Shown piece by piece: positions 32,718 to 40,686 of a stretch of DNA of 41,954 nt. The DNA lies in contig JADLBP010000184.1 in assembly GCA_020847695.1 (NCBI GenBank), forward strand, positions 1-41,954, read 5' to 3'. Made by a program: the position numbers and the translations under genes. The notes beneath the pieces were generated by a model that saw nothing but the letters and a program-made list of their open reading frames with translations, was not told where the DNA came from and did not search any database. The number at the start of each line of letters is the position of its first letter. Within the stretch, counting starts at the first letter, position 1. The DNA is from Planctomycetota bacterium (GTDB taxonomy: Bacteria; Planctomycetota; UBA1135; GCA-002686595).

Positions 32718-34037
32718 TCAGTCGTCGCTGGGCGCGCGCTGGAGCTCGTCGGCGACGTCCGCGCCGTCGAGCGAGCGCAGGAACGCGACCAGGTCCTCGA
32801 TCTCGGCGTCGGTCAGCTGCAACGGCTGCATCACCGTCTCCTGGTGGTGACCGACCGCGAGCGCGCCCTCCATCGTCGAGTAGAAGCGCACGACCGCTTC
32901 GAGCGTCGCGAACTGGCCTTGGTGCATGTACGGCGCGGTGCGACCGACGTTGCGCAGGCTAGGCGTCTTGAACTCGCCCCACATCTCCGGGCCGGAGCGC
33001 ACGGTCGCCAACCGTTGCGCGACGTCGCCGTCGGGCGCGTCGCTGAAGCGGCTCGCGGCGTTGAACGGCGCTTCGCGGACGAGCTTCGCACCCGCGTGCC
33101 GCCCCGAGTCGCGCGGCGGCGGTCCGGCGAGCGGCGCGACGCCGATCGAGTGGAACTCGCCGTCGGAGAAGTTCGGTCCGGAATGGCACAGGCGACAGTT
33201 CGCCTTGCCGACGAAGAGCTCGAGCCCGCGCTGCGCGGACGGAGAGAGCGCGCCGAGCTTCGCCGGATCGCCGTCGTCGAGCCCCTGGACGAAGCGATCG
33301 AACGGCGACGGACCGGTGACCAACCGGCGCTCGTACGCGGCGACGCACTTCGCGAGGTTCGACGCGGCGCGATCGATCGCTTCGCGGTCGTCCGCGTGCA
33401 TCGCGAGCCACAGCGCGTTCGCCGCCGCGTTCGATTCCGACGGCTTGGCGTCGCGCGGGAAGCGCGCGGCGTCGCCGACGTCCGGCGGCGCGCCGAAGAG
33501 CGCGGTGTACTCGGCGCGCAGGGTCGCGTCGCTCGCCACCAGCGCGACCGCGCCGACGCGCGTGCCGCCCATCTCGGCGTCGTTCTCGAACGGGCCGAGC
33601 GCCTGCGACCAGAGCGTGTCCGCGCGGCCGTCCCAGAAGAACCAGCGGTTGTACGCGACGTCGAGCAAGCTAGGCGTGTGCCGTTCGAGCTTCGCGAGGC
33701 CCTCGCCGAGCGGTTTCGCGTCGGCGAACGCGCGCTCGGGCTCGTGGCACGTCGCGCACGAGATCTCGCCGTTCTTCGACCAGCGCTTCTCGAAGAAGAG
33801 CCTCTGACCGAGCTTCGCCGCGCGCGGATCGTCGGCGACGCGGTTGGTCGGATCGGCGGGCGGCGCGGGCCGCGGGGAGTGTTGGCGGATCCGGTACGGA
33901 GCCTGGCTCCACCCCCGCTCGTTCGGCGCGCGGTACGGAGCCTGGCTCCACCCCCGCTCGTTCGGCGCGACGCCGAACGAGCGGGGGTGGAGCCAGGCTC
34001 CGATCGCGACCGCGACGATCGCCGCTGCGCGGATCAT
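32718..34037 (-). CDS. Dihaem cytochrome c peroxidase / MauG family, with palindromic repeat inserted in frame
   Basis: 439 residues. Two c-type haem motifs are clear: CATCH (C94-H98) and CRLCH (C281-H285). The family contexts AKLGQRLFFEKRWSKNGEISC, HTPSLLDVAYNRWFFWDGRA, FKTPSLRNVGRTAPYMHQGQ and LTDAEIEDLVAFLRSLDG are also present. The enzyme would act in the periplasm, reducing peroxide or oxidising a partner protein. The ATG at 34037 overlaps the stop of the lipoprotein gene (ATGA). Residues about 12-49, between the signal-peptide core and the catalytic domain, are encoded by a palindromic repeat. It includes a 13-residue peptide (APNERGWSQAPYR) in tandem duplicate, and normal family members have no such segment. 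The haem domains appear intact, so the enzyme is probably still functional. Confidence 0.9.
   Translation of the reverse strand: MIRAAAIVAVAIGAWLHPRSFGVAPNERGWSQAPYRAPNERGWSQAPYRIRQHSPRPAPPADPTNRVADDPRAAKLGQRLFFEKRWSKNGEISCATCHEPERAFADAKPLGEGLAKLERHTPSLLDVAYNRWFFWDGRADTLWSQALGPFENDAEMGGTRVGAVALVASDATLRAEYTALFGAPPDVGDAARFPRDAKPSESNAAANALWLAMHADDREAIDRAASNLAKCVAAYERRLVTGPSPFDRFVQGLDDGDPAKLGALSPSAQRGLELFVGKANCRLCHSGPNFSDGEFHSIGVAPLAGPPPRDSGRHAGAKLVREAPFNAASRFSDAPDGDVAQRLATVRSGPEMWGEFKTPSLRNVGRTAPYMHQGQFATLEAVVRFYSTMEGALAVGHHQETVMQPLQLTDAEIEDLVAFLRSLDGADVADELQRAPSDD
33892..34002. repeat. Palindromic repeat: two tandem 39-bp copies plus inverted copy, inside a gene
   Basis: Two identical 39-bp direct copies (33892-33930, 33931-33969; each begins CGGTACGGAGCCTGGCTCC and ends GTTCGGCGCG) are followed by an inverted partial copy (33971-34002). 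Copy 2 and the inverted copy pair as a perfect 32-bp stem with a 3-nt loop. The element lies wholly within the peroxidase gene and keeps its frame, since 39 bp equals 13 codons. A related element is at 36596-36685. Confidence 0.92.
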
Positions 34038-34612
34038 TCGAGATCGACGCGGACCTGCGCGCGCTCGGTGAGCTCGCCGCGCACGACGTCGAAGTAGAGC
34101 TCCCAGCGTCCGGGCATGTGGAACAGCATCCCGGCCGCGTCGAACGAGCCGTCGGGACGGCGCGTTTGCTTGGGCGCGCGCGCCATGCCGTGCTTGTGCT
34201 CGGGCATGCCGGCGTCGACGACGAGCTCGACGTCGGTGAGCGCGTGCTCGCGATCGTCCGCCGCGAAGACCCACGCGCGCAGCGTGAACTCCTCGTTCAT
34301 CGGGATCGCGTCGGGCGTGGTGCGCCAGCGGACGAGGAACGTGCCGGTGCTGCCGACGACCTCGTGCGCGCCCGACCAGTCCGGGGCCGCGCGCGGCGCG
34401 ACCGGCGCGGGGCCGGCTTCGACGGCAGCTTTCGCGTCCGGCGTCGCGCCTCGGGTCGCGGCGTGTTTCGGCGAGCCGCAACCGGCCGCGAGCGCGGCGA
34501 GCAGCGTGGACGCGGCGAGCAGCGAACGCGAGGCGCGCTGCGCGAGTGAGGACCGTCGCGGGAGCGAGGAGAGCCGCGAGAGCGAGATCGAGTTCGTGCG
34601 CATCGGAGTCAT
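34034..34612 (-). CDS. YtkA/FixH-like lipoprotein
   Basis: 192 residues. The lipobox LAALAAGC predicts a lipidated cysteine after a signal peptide. The body is a beta-sandwich of the YtkA-like type: FLVRWRTTPDAIPMNEEFTL, LVVDAGMPEHKHGMARAP and DAAGMLFHMPGRWELYFDV. The Met/His-rich MPEHKHGM and FHMPGRW motifs recur in family members encoded beside cytochrome c peroxidases and could bind copper, which is inference. I used the ATG at 34612 (MTPM). The ATG at 34603 (MRTNS) is a serious alternative because a TACGAT box ends 7 nt before it. It lies 11 bp after the NHL gene and overlaps the peroxidase start by 4 bp, so the three form an operon. Confidence 0.82.
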   Translation of the reverse strand: MTPMRTNSISLSRLSSLPRRSSLAQRASRSLLAASTLLAALAAGCGSPKHAATRGATPDAKAAVEAGPAPVAPRAAPDWSGAHEVVGSTGTFLVRWRTTPDAIPMNEEFTLRAWVFAADDREHALTDVELVVDAGMPEHKHGMARAPKQTRRPDGSFDAAGMLFHMPGRWELYFDVVRGELTERAQVRVDLE

Positions 34613-34616
34613 CGTA
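34611..34616 (-). promoter_or_regulatory. Candidate internal -10 box, possibly leaderless start
   Basis: TACGAT on the minus strand, 7 nt before the ATG at 34603. If active it would give a leaderless mRNA for the lipoprotein and peroxidase independent of the NHL gene. Confidence 0.3.
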
Positions 34617-34623
34617 AGCGTGT

Positions 34624-36537
34624 TCAGCGTTTCGTACCGCGCAGCTCGCGCGTGAAGAGCCGCGAGCCGAACCAGCCGAGGATCTTGCCGGCCGAGTCGC
34701 CGGCGACGCCGCGCACCACGCCACGGTGGTTGCCCCAGTCGAGCACGACGAGCTCGCCGCGGCCGTCGACGGCGAGCCCGCGCGGCTTGAAGTACTGGTC
34801 GCGGCCCATGCCGCTCGCGCCGACGCGCTCGACGAGCTTGCCGTCGGGCGCGAAGCACAAGAGCGACGCCGTGCGCCGATCGGTCACCCAGATGCGGCCT
34901 TCCAGGTCGACCGCGACGCCGCTCGGCGCGAAGAGCTCGTTGCGGCCGAGCGCGCCGAGCCCCTTGCCGTCGCTCGCGAACGTCCAGACGAGCCCCGCGA
35001 GCCGATCGGCGACGTACACGCGGCCGTCTGCGCCGACCGCGACGCCATCGAGCGATTGGAACGCGATCCCGCCGGTGTCGAGCTTGCCCACGAGCGCGAA
35101 CTTCGCGTCGACGATCCACACTTCGAGGTTGCGCGGGTCGCAGACGAAGAGCCGGCCGCTCGCGTCGAGCGCGATCGCTTCCGGCTCGATCACCCAGCGC
35201 GCGCCGAGGTCCTTCCCGAGCTCGTGCAGCTTCGCGAAGTCGAGCGAGCGCGCGAACGCGAGCAAGTACGGGTCGTACTTCAGCTCGCCCTCGAAGTCGC
35301 CGACGATCGCGAACGTCGAGAGCCGCGCGTTGGCGGGATCGCTGACGTGCACGAGCTTCTTCGCGAGGTCGATCGCGGCGTCGTGCGGGCGCAAGAGCTC
35401 GCCCGAGCGCGTGCCGTGGATGCCCGCGGCGGTGATCTGGATCGGCTCGGGCAGTTCGGCGCGGAAGAGCGCGATTTGCGACGCGCCGGGCTCGAGCGCG
35501 ACGATCAGGTTGCCCGCGGCGCCGACCTCGGGCCCGTAGTGCGCGGCGACGTTGCGCTCCGGCGGCATCGGCGGCGGCTCGTTCGGATCGCGCGGCGCTT
35601 CGGGCCCGAAGACCTGCACGCGGTTCTCGAAGCCTTCGCAGACGAGCATGCTCTTGCCGTCCGCAGAGATCGCGATCGCGTCGGGGTAGTGGAGCTTGCC
35701 CTGGCCTTCGCGCGGCAGGAGCGAGTGAACCGCGATCTCGTCCAACCATTTGCCGTCGAGGTCGAACACCTGGATGCGGTGGTTCTCGCGGTCGACGACG
35801 AAGACGCGCTCGCCGCTGAGCTCGAGCGACGACGGATACGCGAACTGGCCGGGGTAGGGGCCGAAGTCGCCCCAGCTCTTCAGGAACTTGCCCGCGGCAT
35901 CGAACTTCTGGACGCGGTGGTTGTCGGAGTCGGCGACGTAGACGTTGCCCCGCGCGTCGACCGCGACGTCGAGCGGCGCGAGGAACTGCCCGTCGCCGGT
36001 GCCGCGCGAGCCGATCATCACCTGCGGCTTGCCCTGGAGATCGAGCACCTGCACTCGATCGTTGCGCGAGTCGGCGACGTAGAGCTTCTCGCGCCCTTCG
36101 TCCCCCGCGATGCAGATCCCGCGCGGCGTGTTGAACTCGCCCGGGGCTGCCCCTCGCCTACCGATGCGTCCACCGTCGGCCTGCATGATGCAGTGCGCCC
36201 CCGCGTCTGCAACGAAGAGCGGCGCGTCGTGCCCGGTCGAAGCGGCGAGGCCGCGCGGCTCGACCAGGCCTTCGGCGAAACTCGCGCCCCAAGACTCGCT
36301 CCACTTTCCATCGGCGTAGAGCGCTCGAACCGTGCGCCCCTGAGCCTCGGCGACCCACCAGCCGCTCTCTGCCGCCAGCGCGGCAGCCGGCTCTTCGAGC
36401 GCATCGACCTGCAGTAGGAACTCCGCGAGCCGCGACGGCGTCGGTTGCGGGGCCTCTGCGTCCTGGGCGCTCGCGCGCGACGCGAGGACGATGAGCGCGA
36501 TCGAAAGGGTGTTCACGAGGCCGCGTCGGAGCTGCAT
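34624..36537 (-). CDS. Exported NHL-repeat beta-propeller protein
   Basis: 637 residues from the ATG at 36537. A TTG at 36549 would also be open but overlaps the candidate -10 box, so I prefer the ATG. The signal peptide ends at ASRASAQ. NHL repeats run through most of the protein, with clear units such as GEFNTPRGICIAGDEGREKLYVADSRNDRVQVLD (about 140-175), FLAPLDVAVDARGNVYVADSDNHRVQKFD, FAYPSSLELSGERVFVVDRENHRIQVFD and, near the C-terminus, YFKPRGLAVDGRGELVVLDWGNHRG. It probably folds as one or two six-bladed propellers in the periplasm. It heads the operon with the lipoprotein and cytochrome c peroxidase, so a scaffold or sensor role for that redox pair is plausible. No C-terminal sorting module. 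Confidence 0.88.
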   Translation of the reverse strand: MQLRRGLVNTLSIALIVLASRASAQDAEAPQPTPSRLAEFLLQVDALEEPAAALAAESGWWVAEAQGRTVRALYADGKWSESWGASFAEGLVEPRGLAASTGHDAPLFVADAGAHCIMQADGGRIGRRGAAPGEFNTPRGICIAGDEGREKLYVADSRNDRVQVLDLQGKPQVMIGSRGTGDGQFLAPLDVAVDARGNVYVADSDNHRVQKFDAAGKFLKSWGDFGPYPGQFAYPSSLELSGERVFVVDRENHRIQVFDLDGKWLDEIAVHSLLPREGQGKLHYPDAIAISADGKSMLVCEGFENRVQVFGPEAPRDPNEPPPMPPERNVAAHYGPEVGAAGNLIVALEPGASQIALFRAELPEPIQITAAGIHGTRSGELLRPHDAAIDLAKKLVHVSDPANARLSTFAIVGDFEGELKYDPYLLAFARSLDFAKLHELGKDLGARWVIEPEAIALDASGRLFVCDPRNLEVWIVDAKFALVGKLDTGGIAFQSLDGVAVGADGRVYVADRLAGLVWTFASDGKGLGALGRNELFAPSGVAVDLEGRIWVTDRRTASLLCFAPDGKLVERVGASGMGRDQYFKPRGLAVDGRGELVVLDWGNHRGVVRGVAGDSAGKILGWFGSRLFTRELRGTKR

Positions 36538-36547
36538 GCGGCCGGCC

Positions 36548-36553
36548 AAGATA
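36548..36553 (-). promoter_or_regulatory. Candidate -10 box of NHL-peroxidase operon
   Basis: TATCTT on the minus strand, 10 nt before the ATG at 36537, giving a leader of only a few nucleotides. It overlaps the alternative TTG start. Confidence 0.4.
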
Positions 36554-36595
36554 GCTCGCGAGCACCCGGCCCGTCGCTACGCCTGGTGCGAGGAG

Positions 36596-36685
36596 CGTTG
36601 CCGGTACGGAGCCAGGCTCTGCCCCCGCTGGTTCGGCGCGGGCGCCTACCCAGCGGGGGCAGAGCCTGGCTCCGTACCGGCAACG
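36596..36685. repeat. Palindromic repeat: 36-bp perfect stem, 18-nt loop, intergenic
   Basis: Arms 36596-36631 and 36650-36685 are perfectly complementary. The left arm holds a 39-bp unit (36602-36640, starting CGGTACGGAGCCAGGCTCT and ending TTCGGCGCG) homologous to the copies inside the peroxidase gene but differing at several positions. It lies between the divergent NHL operon and mutM. Confidence 0.93.
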
Positions 36686-36706
36686 GCAACGCATCACCGG
36701 ACGCGC

Positions 36707-36712
36707 TACTCT
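36707..36712 (+). promoter_or_regulatory. Candidate -10 box of mutM, leaderless arrangement
   Basis: TACTCT ends 6 nt before the GTG at 36719, the same spacing as TAAGAT before ilvE. There is no Shine-Dalgarno sequence. Confidence 0.4.
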
Positions 36713-36718
36713 CGCTCC

Positions 36719-37630
36719 GTGCCCGAGCTCCCCGACATCACCGTCTACGTCGCGCACCTCGAACGTCGACTCGTCGGTGCGACGCTCGAGAAGATCCGCC
36801 TCGAGAACGCGTTCCTGCTGCGCTCGGTCGAGCCCAAGCTCGCCGAGTTCGAAGGCCAACGCGTCGTCGGCGTCGAGCGCCTCGGCAAGCGCATCGTCCT
36901 CGCCTTCGACGGCGAGCTCTTCCTCGTCCTCCACCTGATGATCGCCGGCCGACTCCACTGGAAAGCGCGCGGCGCGAAGCTCCAGAAGCGCCTCGCGCTC
37001 GCCGCGTTCGACTTCGACGTCGGCACGCTGGTCCTCACCGAGGCCGGCAGCAAGCGCCGCGCGTCGCTGCACGCCGTCCGCGGCCGCTCTGCGCTCGCCG
37101 AGCACGATCCCGGCGGCATCGACGTGCTCGTGGCGGACCTCGCGGAGTTCACGCGGGTGCTGCGGTCGCGAAACCACACACTGAAGCGCTCGCTGACCGA
37201 TCCGACGCTCTTCAGCGGCATCGGCAACGCCTACTCCGACGAGATCTTGCACCGGGCGCGGCTCTCGCCGCTGCGGCTGACCTCCAAGCTCGAGACGAGC
37301 GAAGTCGCGCGCTTGCACGACGCCGTGCGCGAAACCCTGGCGCTGTGGATTCGCCGGCTGACGGACGAGACCGGAAACGAGTTCCCTGAAAAAGTGACCG
37401 CCTTTCGAACCGACATGGCGGTGCACGGCAAGCATGGAAAGCCCTGCCCGGACTGTGGCGCACCCGTGCAACGTGTCGCGTACGCCGATCGCGAGTGCAA
37501 CTACTGCGCGCGTTGCCAGAACGAGGGTCGCTTGCTCGCCGACCGCGCGCTCTCGCGGCTCTTGAAGGACGACTGGCCGCGCACGTTGGACGAGCTCGAG
37601 GCGCTCCGGCGAACGCACGGCAAGGGCTAG
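36719..37630 (+). CDS. mutM: Formamidopyrimidine-DNA glycosylase (Fpg/Nei family)
   Basis: 303 residues. The GTG at 36719 gives the essential N-terminus M-PELPD, in which Pro2 is the Schiff-base nucleophile and Glu3 the general acid; upstream in-frame extensions would destroy it. VERLGKRIVLAF carries the lysine of the DNA-contacting beta hairpin. H2TH-domain features appear in SLTDPTLFSGIGNAYSDEIL. The C-terminal zinc finger is CPDC...CNYCARCQ, with four cysteines. It excises oxidised purines or pyrimidines and nicks the abasic site. Slightly longer than E. coli MutM (269), mostly at the C-terminus (RLLADRALSRLLKDDWPRTL), so a Nei-like subgroup is possible. It is transcribed alone, with the large palindromic repeat just upstream. 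Confidence 0.9.
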   Translation: MPELPDITVYVAHLERRLVGATLEKIRLENAFLLRSVEPKLAEFEGQRVVGVERLGKRIVLAFDGELFLVLHLMIAGRLHWKARGAKLQKRLALAAFDFDVGTLVLTEAGSKRRASLHAVRGRSALAEHDPGGIDVLVADLAEFTRVLRSRNHTLKRSLTDPTLFSGIGNAYSDEILHRARLSPLRLTSKLETSEVARLHDAVRETLALWIRRLTDETGNEFPEKVTAFRTDMAVHGKHGKPCPDCGAPVQRVAYADRECNYCARCQNEGRLLADRALSRLLKDDWPRTLDELEALRRTHGKG

Positions 37631-37649
37631 CGGCCTGCCAGCGTCGGAG

Positions 37650-37655
37650 TAGAGT
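37650..37655 (+). promoter_or_regulatory. Candidate -10 box of subtilase gene
   Basis: TAGAGT (context GGAGTAGAGTGGAAGG), 62 bp before the ATG at 37718. A GAGGAG ribosome-binding site follows near 37703-37708. Confidence 0.4.
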
Positions 37656-37717
37656 GGAAGGACCTGCGGTCGCCGCTTCGGCAACCGCGCACTCACAGCA
37701 TTCGAGGAGTCAGGGTC

Positions 37718-40288
37718 ATGTTCACGATGCCTCGCGGATCGTGCTTCTTGGTTACCGCAACGTTGACCGCGTGGCTGTCGTCAGTCGCGCCCGCCCAGTC
37801 GAGCGAAGTGAAGGTGCGTGCGACGACGGGGGGCAACGAGCTCTCCTTCGACGGCGTTCAGAGCTTCTACTCGACGCAGAACGCGGTGGTCGGAACCAAG
37901 AGCTTCGAGGTTCAAGGCGTGCGCGTCGCCGTGTGGCGCGAGCTCGTCGCCGGCAACGAAGTCGGCTACTACGCGATCCGTCTCGCCGACGGCTCGACCC
38001 ACGTCAAGGTCAGCGACTACGCCGTCGCGCTGCGCCGCGCGACGTTCGACCCCGCGGTCTCCACGCCCGACTTCTCGCGCTCCGCGATCGCCTGGGAAGG
38101 CGAGACCTTCATCGTCCAATTCGAGACGCAGCCGCTCTTCGAGTACCAAGAAGCGCTGCGCGCCGCCGGCGCGATCGTCTACGACTACTTCCCGAACCAC
38201 TGTCACCTCGTGCGCATGTCGCCGACGGTGAAGGCGGCGGTCGAGAAGCTCCCGTTCGTCCGCTGGGTCGGCCCGTTCCACGGTGAGTACAAGCTCGACT
38301 CCGTTTCCTTCGCCGCGATGGAGCAAGGCACGCTCGAGACGCAGCGCTACTACGTGCAGGTCTTCGAGCGCGGGCTCGCGCAGAAGGCGCTCGCGGCCGA
38401 GAAGGTCCGCGCGGTCGGCGGCACGATCGAAGTGCTCGACGCCGACGGCTTCCGCTTCCAAGCGACGTTGACGCCGGTGCAGCTGCGCACGGTGCTCGGC
38501 TTCGACGAGATCGCCGCGATCGATCCGTGGAGCATGCCCGAGCACGACATGAACAACGCCCGCATCGTCAGCGGCACCAACGTGCTCGAGACCCAGACCG
38601 GCTTCAGCGGTCAGGGCGTGCGCGGCGAAGTGCTCGACGGCGGCGTGCGCACGACGCACACCGACTTCCAGCACGACGGCGGCATCCAGTTGCACGGCCC
38701 CCCCAGCAGCGACACGTCGCACGGCACGTCGACGACCGGCATCGTGTTCGGCAGCGGCACGAGCAACTCGCTCGCCCGCGGCGTCCTGCCCAGCGGCAAG
38801 ATCATCGCCGGCGCGTACTACAACCTGACCGCGTTCGGCGGCGCGACCACCCGGTACGTGCACACCGCCGACCTGGTCAATCCGCTGCTGATCTATCAGT
38901 GCGTGTTCCAGTCGAACAGCTGGGGCAGCTCGCTGACGACCAGCTACAACAGCACGTCGTTCGAGATGGACGACATCATCTTCATCAACGACTTCCTGAT
39001 CCTGAACTCGCAGTCGAATGCGGGTTCGACGCAATCGCGTCCGGAAGCGTGGGCGAAGAACATCGTTTCCATCGGCGGCATCAACCACAACGACAACCTG
39101 AACAAGGCCGACGACTTCTGGAGCGGTGCGAGCATCGGTCCCGCGGAAGACGGCCGCATCAAGCCCGACCTGTCGCACTTCTACGATGCGATCCTGACGT
39201 CGAGCTCCTCGTGCGACACGTGCACGACGACCAGCTTCGGCGGCACGAGCGGCGCGACGCCGATCACCGCGGGTCACTTCGGGTTGTTCTTCCAGCTGTG
39301 GCACAACGGTGTGTTCGGCAACCCGCACCCGGGCGCGACCGTGTTCGCGAACCGGCCGCACTTCACGTTGGCGAAGGCTGCGATGATCAACACCGCCAGC
39401 CAGTACACCTTCTCAGGCGCCGCCCACAACCTGACGCGCACGCACCAAGGTTGGGGTGTCGCTGACGTCGCCGCGCTGTACGCCCGCCGCACGAAGACGT
39501 TCTACGTCAACCAAACCGACGTGCTGAACAACCTCGAGACGGCGACCTACCAGCTCAACGTCGCCGCCGGCGAACCGGATCTCCGGGTCACGATGGTCTA
39601 TCGCGATCCCGCGGGCACGGTCGCCGCGAACCAGCACCGCAAGAACGACCTCTCGCTGCGCGTCACCGCGCCGAACGGCACGACGACGTACTGGGGCAAC
39701 AACGGTCTCGCGACCGGCAACGTGTCGACCGTCGGCGGCAGCGCCAACACGAAGGACACCGTCGAGAACGTGATCGTCAACTCGCCGTCCGCCGGCGTGT
39801 GGACGATCGAAGTGATCGGCTCCGACATCAACACCGACTGCGTCGGCGCCGAGCCGGGCAACAACGCGGACTTCGCGCTCTGGGTCACCGGCGGCACGAA
39901 GGTCTGCACGACGCCGACGACGTACTGCGTCGCGAAGATGACGTCGATCAGCACGCTGCCGGCGATCTCCTCGACCGGCACGCCGTCCTTCGCGCTCAAC
40001 AACTTCTCGCTCGACCTGACCGCCGGCACGCTCAACAAGTCGGCGATCGTGTTCTGGGGTTCGGGCCAGCAAGCGGGCTCGTTCCACGGCGGCACGCTGT
40101 GCGTCACGCCGCCGTTCAAGCGCAGCTCGGTGGTCACCACGAGCGCGCTCGGCGCGGGTACCTACCAGTACCCGATCCAAGCCGCGGACGTCGGCCAGAC
40201 GCTGAACTTCCAGTGGTGGATGCGCGATCCGGGCGATGCGTTCGGTGATGCGCTCTCGAACGCGCTGTCCGTGACCTTCTGCAACTAG
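37718..40288 (+). CDS. Secreted subtilisin-like serine protease (S8) with C-terminal module
   Basis: 856 residues, with GAGGAG before the ATG and a signal peptide ending in APAQ. A pro-region of about 270 residues precedes the S8 domain. The catalytic residues are D307 (EVLDGGVRTTH, with DGG instead of the usual D-S/T-G), H335 (SHGTSTTG), oxyanion Asn400 (SNSWGSS) and S511 (GGTSGATP instead of GTSMATP). The triad is complete. A proprotein-convertase-P/PPC-like beta domain follows (about 600-725, PDLRVTMVYRDPAG to SAGVWTIEVIGSD). Residues from about 736 are a shorter version of the shared C-terminal module (YCVAKMTSIS, FHGGTLC, WWMRDPGDAFGDALSNAL) that lacks the NDCTG block. Extracellular proteolysis is expected. 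Confidence 0.92.
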   Translation: MFTMPRGSCFLVTATLTAWLSSVAPAQSSEVKVRATTGGNELSFDGVQSFYSTQNAVVGTKSFEVQGVRVAVWRELVAGNEVGYYAIRLADGSTHVKVSDYAVALRRATFDPAVSTPDFSRSAIAWEGETFIVQFETQPLFEYQEALRAAGAIVYDYFPNHCHLVRMSPTVKAAVEKLPFVRWVGPFHGEYKLDSVSFAAMEQGTLETQRYYVQVFERGLAQKALAAEKVRAVGGTIEVLDADGFRFQATLTPVQLRTVLGFDEIAAIDPWSMPEHDMNNARIVSGTNVLETQTGFSGQGVRGEVLDGGVRTTHTDFQHDGGIQLHGPPSSDTSHGTSTTGIVFGSGTSNSLARGVLPSGKIIAGAYYNLTAFGGATTRYVHTADLVNPLLIYQCVFQSNSWGSSLTTSYNSTSFEMDDIIFINDFLILNSQSNAGSTQSRPEAWAKNIVSIGGINHNDNLNKADDFWSGASIGPAEDGRIKPDLSHFYDAILTSSSSCDTCTTTSFGGTSGATPITAGHFGLFFQLWHNGVFGNPHPGATVFANRPHFTLAKAAMINTASQYTFSGAAHNLTRTHQGWGVADVAALYARRTKTFYVNQTDVLNNLETATYQLNVAAGEPDLRVTMVYRDPAGTVAANQHRKNDLSLRVTAPNGTTTYWGNNGLATGNVSTVGGSANTKDTVENVIVNSPSAGVWTIEVIGSDINTDCVGAEPGNNADFALWVTGGTKVCTTPTTYCVAKMTSISTLPAISSTGTPSFALNNFSLDLTAGTLNKSAIVFWGSGQQAGSFHGGTLCVTPPFKRSSVVTTSALGAGTYQYPIQAADVGQTLNFQWWMRDPGDAFGDALSNALSVTFCN

Positions 40289-40315
40289 AAGCCACCGACG
40301 ATCGACAGCAGACGG

Positions 40316-40345
40316 ACGCCCGTCGAGCGCGAGCTCGGCGGGCGT
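40316..40345 (+). terminator. Hairpin terminator after subtilase gene
   Basis: ACGCCCG/CGGGCGT plus an inner CGAGC/GCTCG stem around GCGA, 27 nt after the stop. It is followed by TTCTGCATTT, the most terminator-like U-rich tail in the window. Confidence 0.65.
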
Positions 40346-40686
40346 TCTGCATTTCGAGCGCGAACTCTCACGCGGACGTGCTTGTAAGATCGTGAAGCGG
40401 AACGAGCGAATTCCGACGCCGTCACGACGCTCGCGGCGCAGACCGACCGGGCCGATGTTCGGAGTCGCCGTGCGCGAAGTGCGCTACGGCGCGTGCCGCG
40501 CGGCGCGGTGCGAGGCCCGCTCGCAATCGAGCGAACGCGGACCGACAGTTGCCAACGCGACTGCGTCGCCTCGCTCCGACTCCGGTCGGCAGTGGGCGAC
40601 GGTGCGTCCTCGCAAGGCTCCGGGACGCAGCGTCGAGCGCGGAACATCGCGCGGTCGGCGCCAGGCAGGAGTCACGAGAATTGCTG
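40346..40686. other. Long leader or intergenic region before last gene
   Basis: About 340 bp without a convincing gene. TAAGAT at 40385-40390 is the only clear TANNNT box and would give a 5' leader of roughly 290 nt for the gene at 40687. Open frames here are arginine-rich shadow types. Confidence 0.4.

Noticed and set aside
36538-36549. TTG start at 36549 for the NHL protein
   Set aside because: It overlaps a TATCTT -10-like box; the ATG at 36537 leads directly into the signal peptide.
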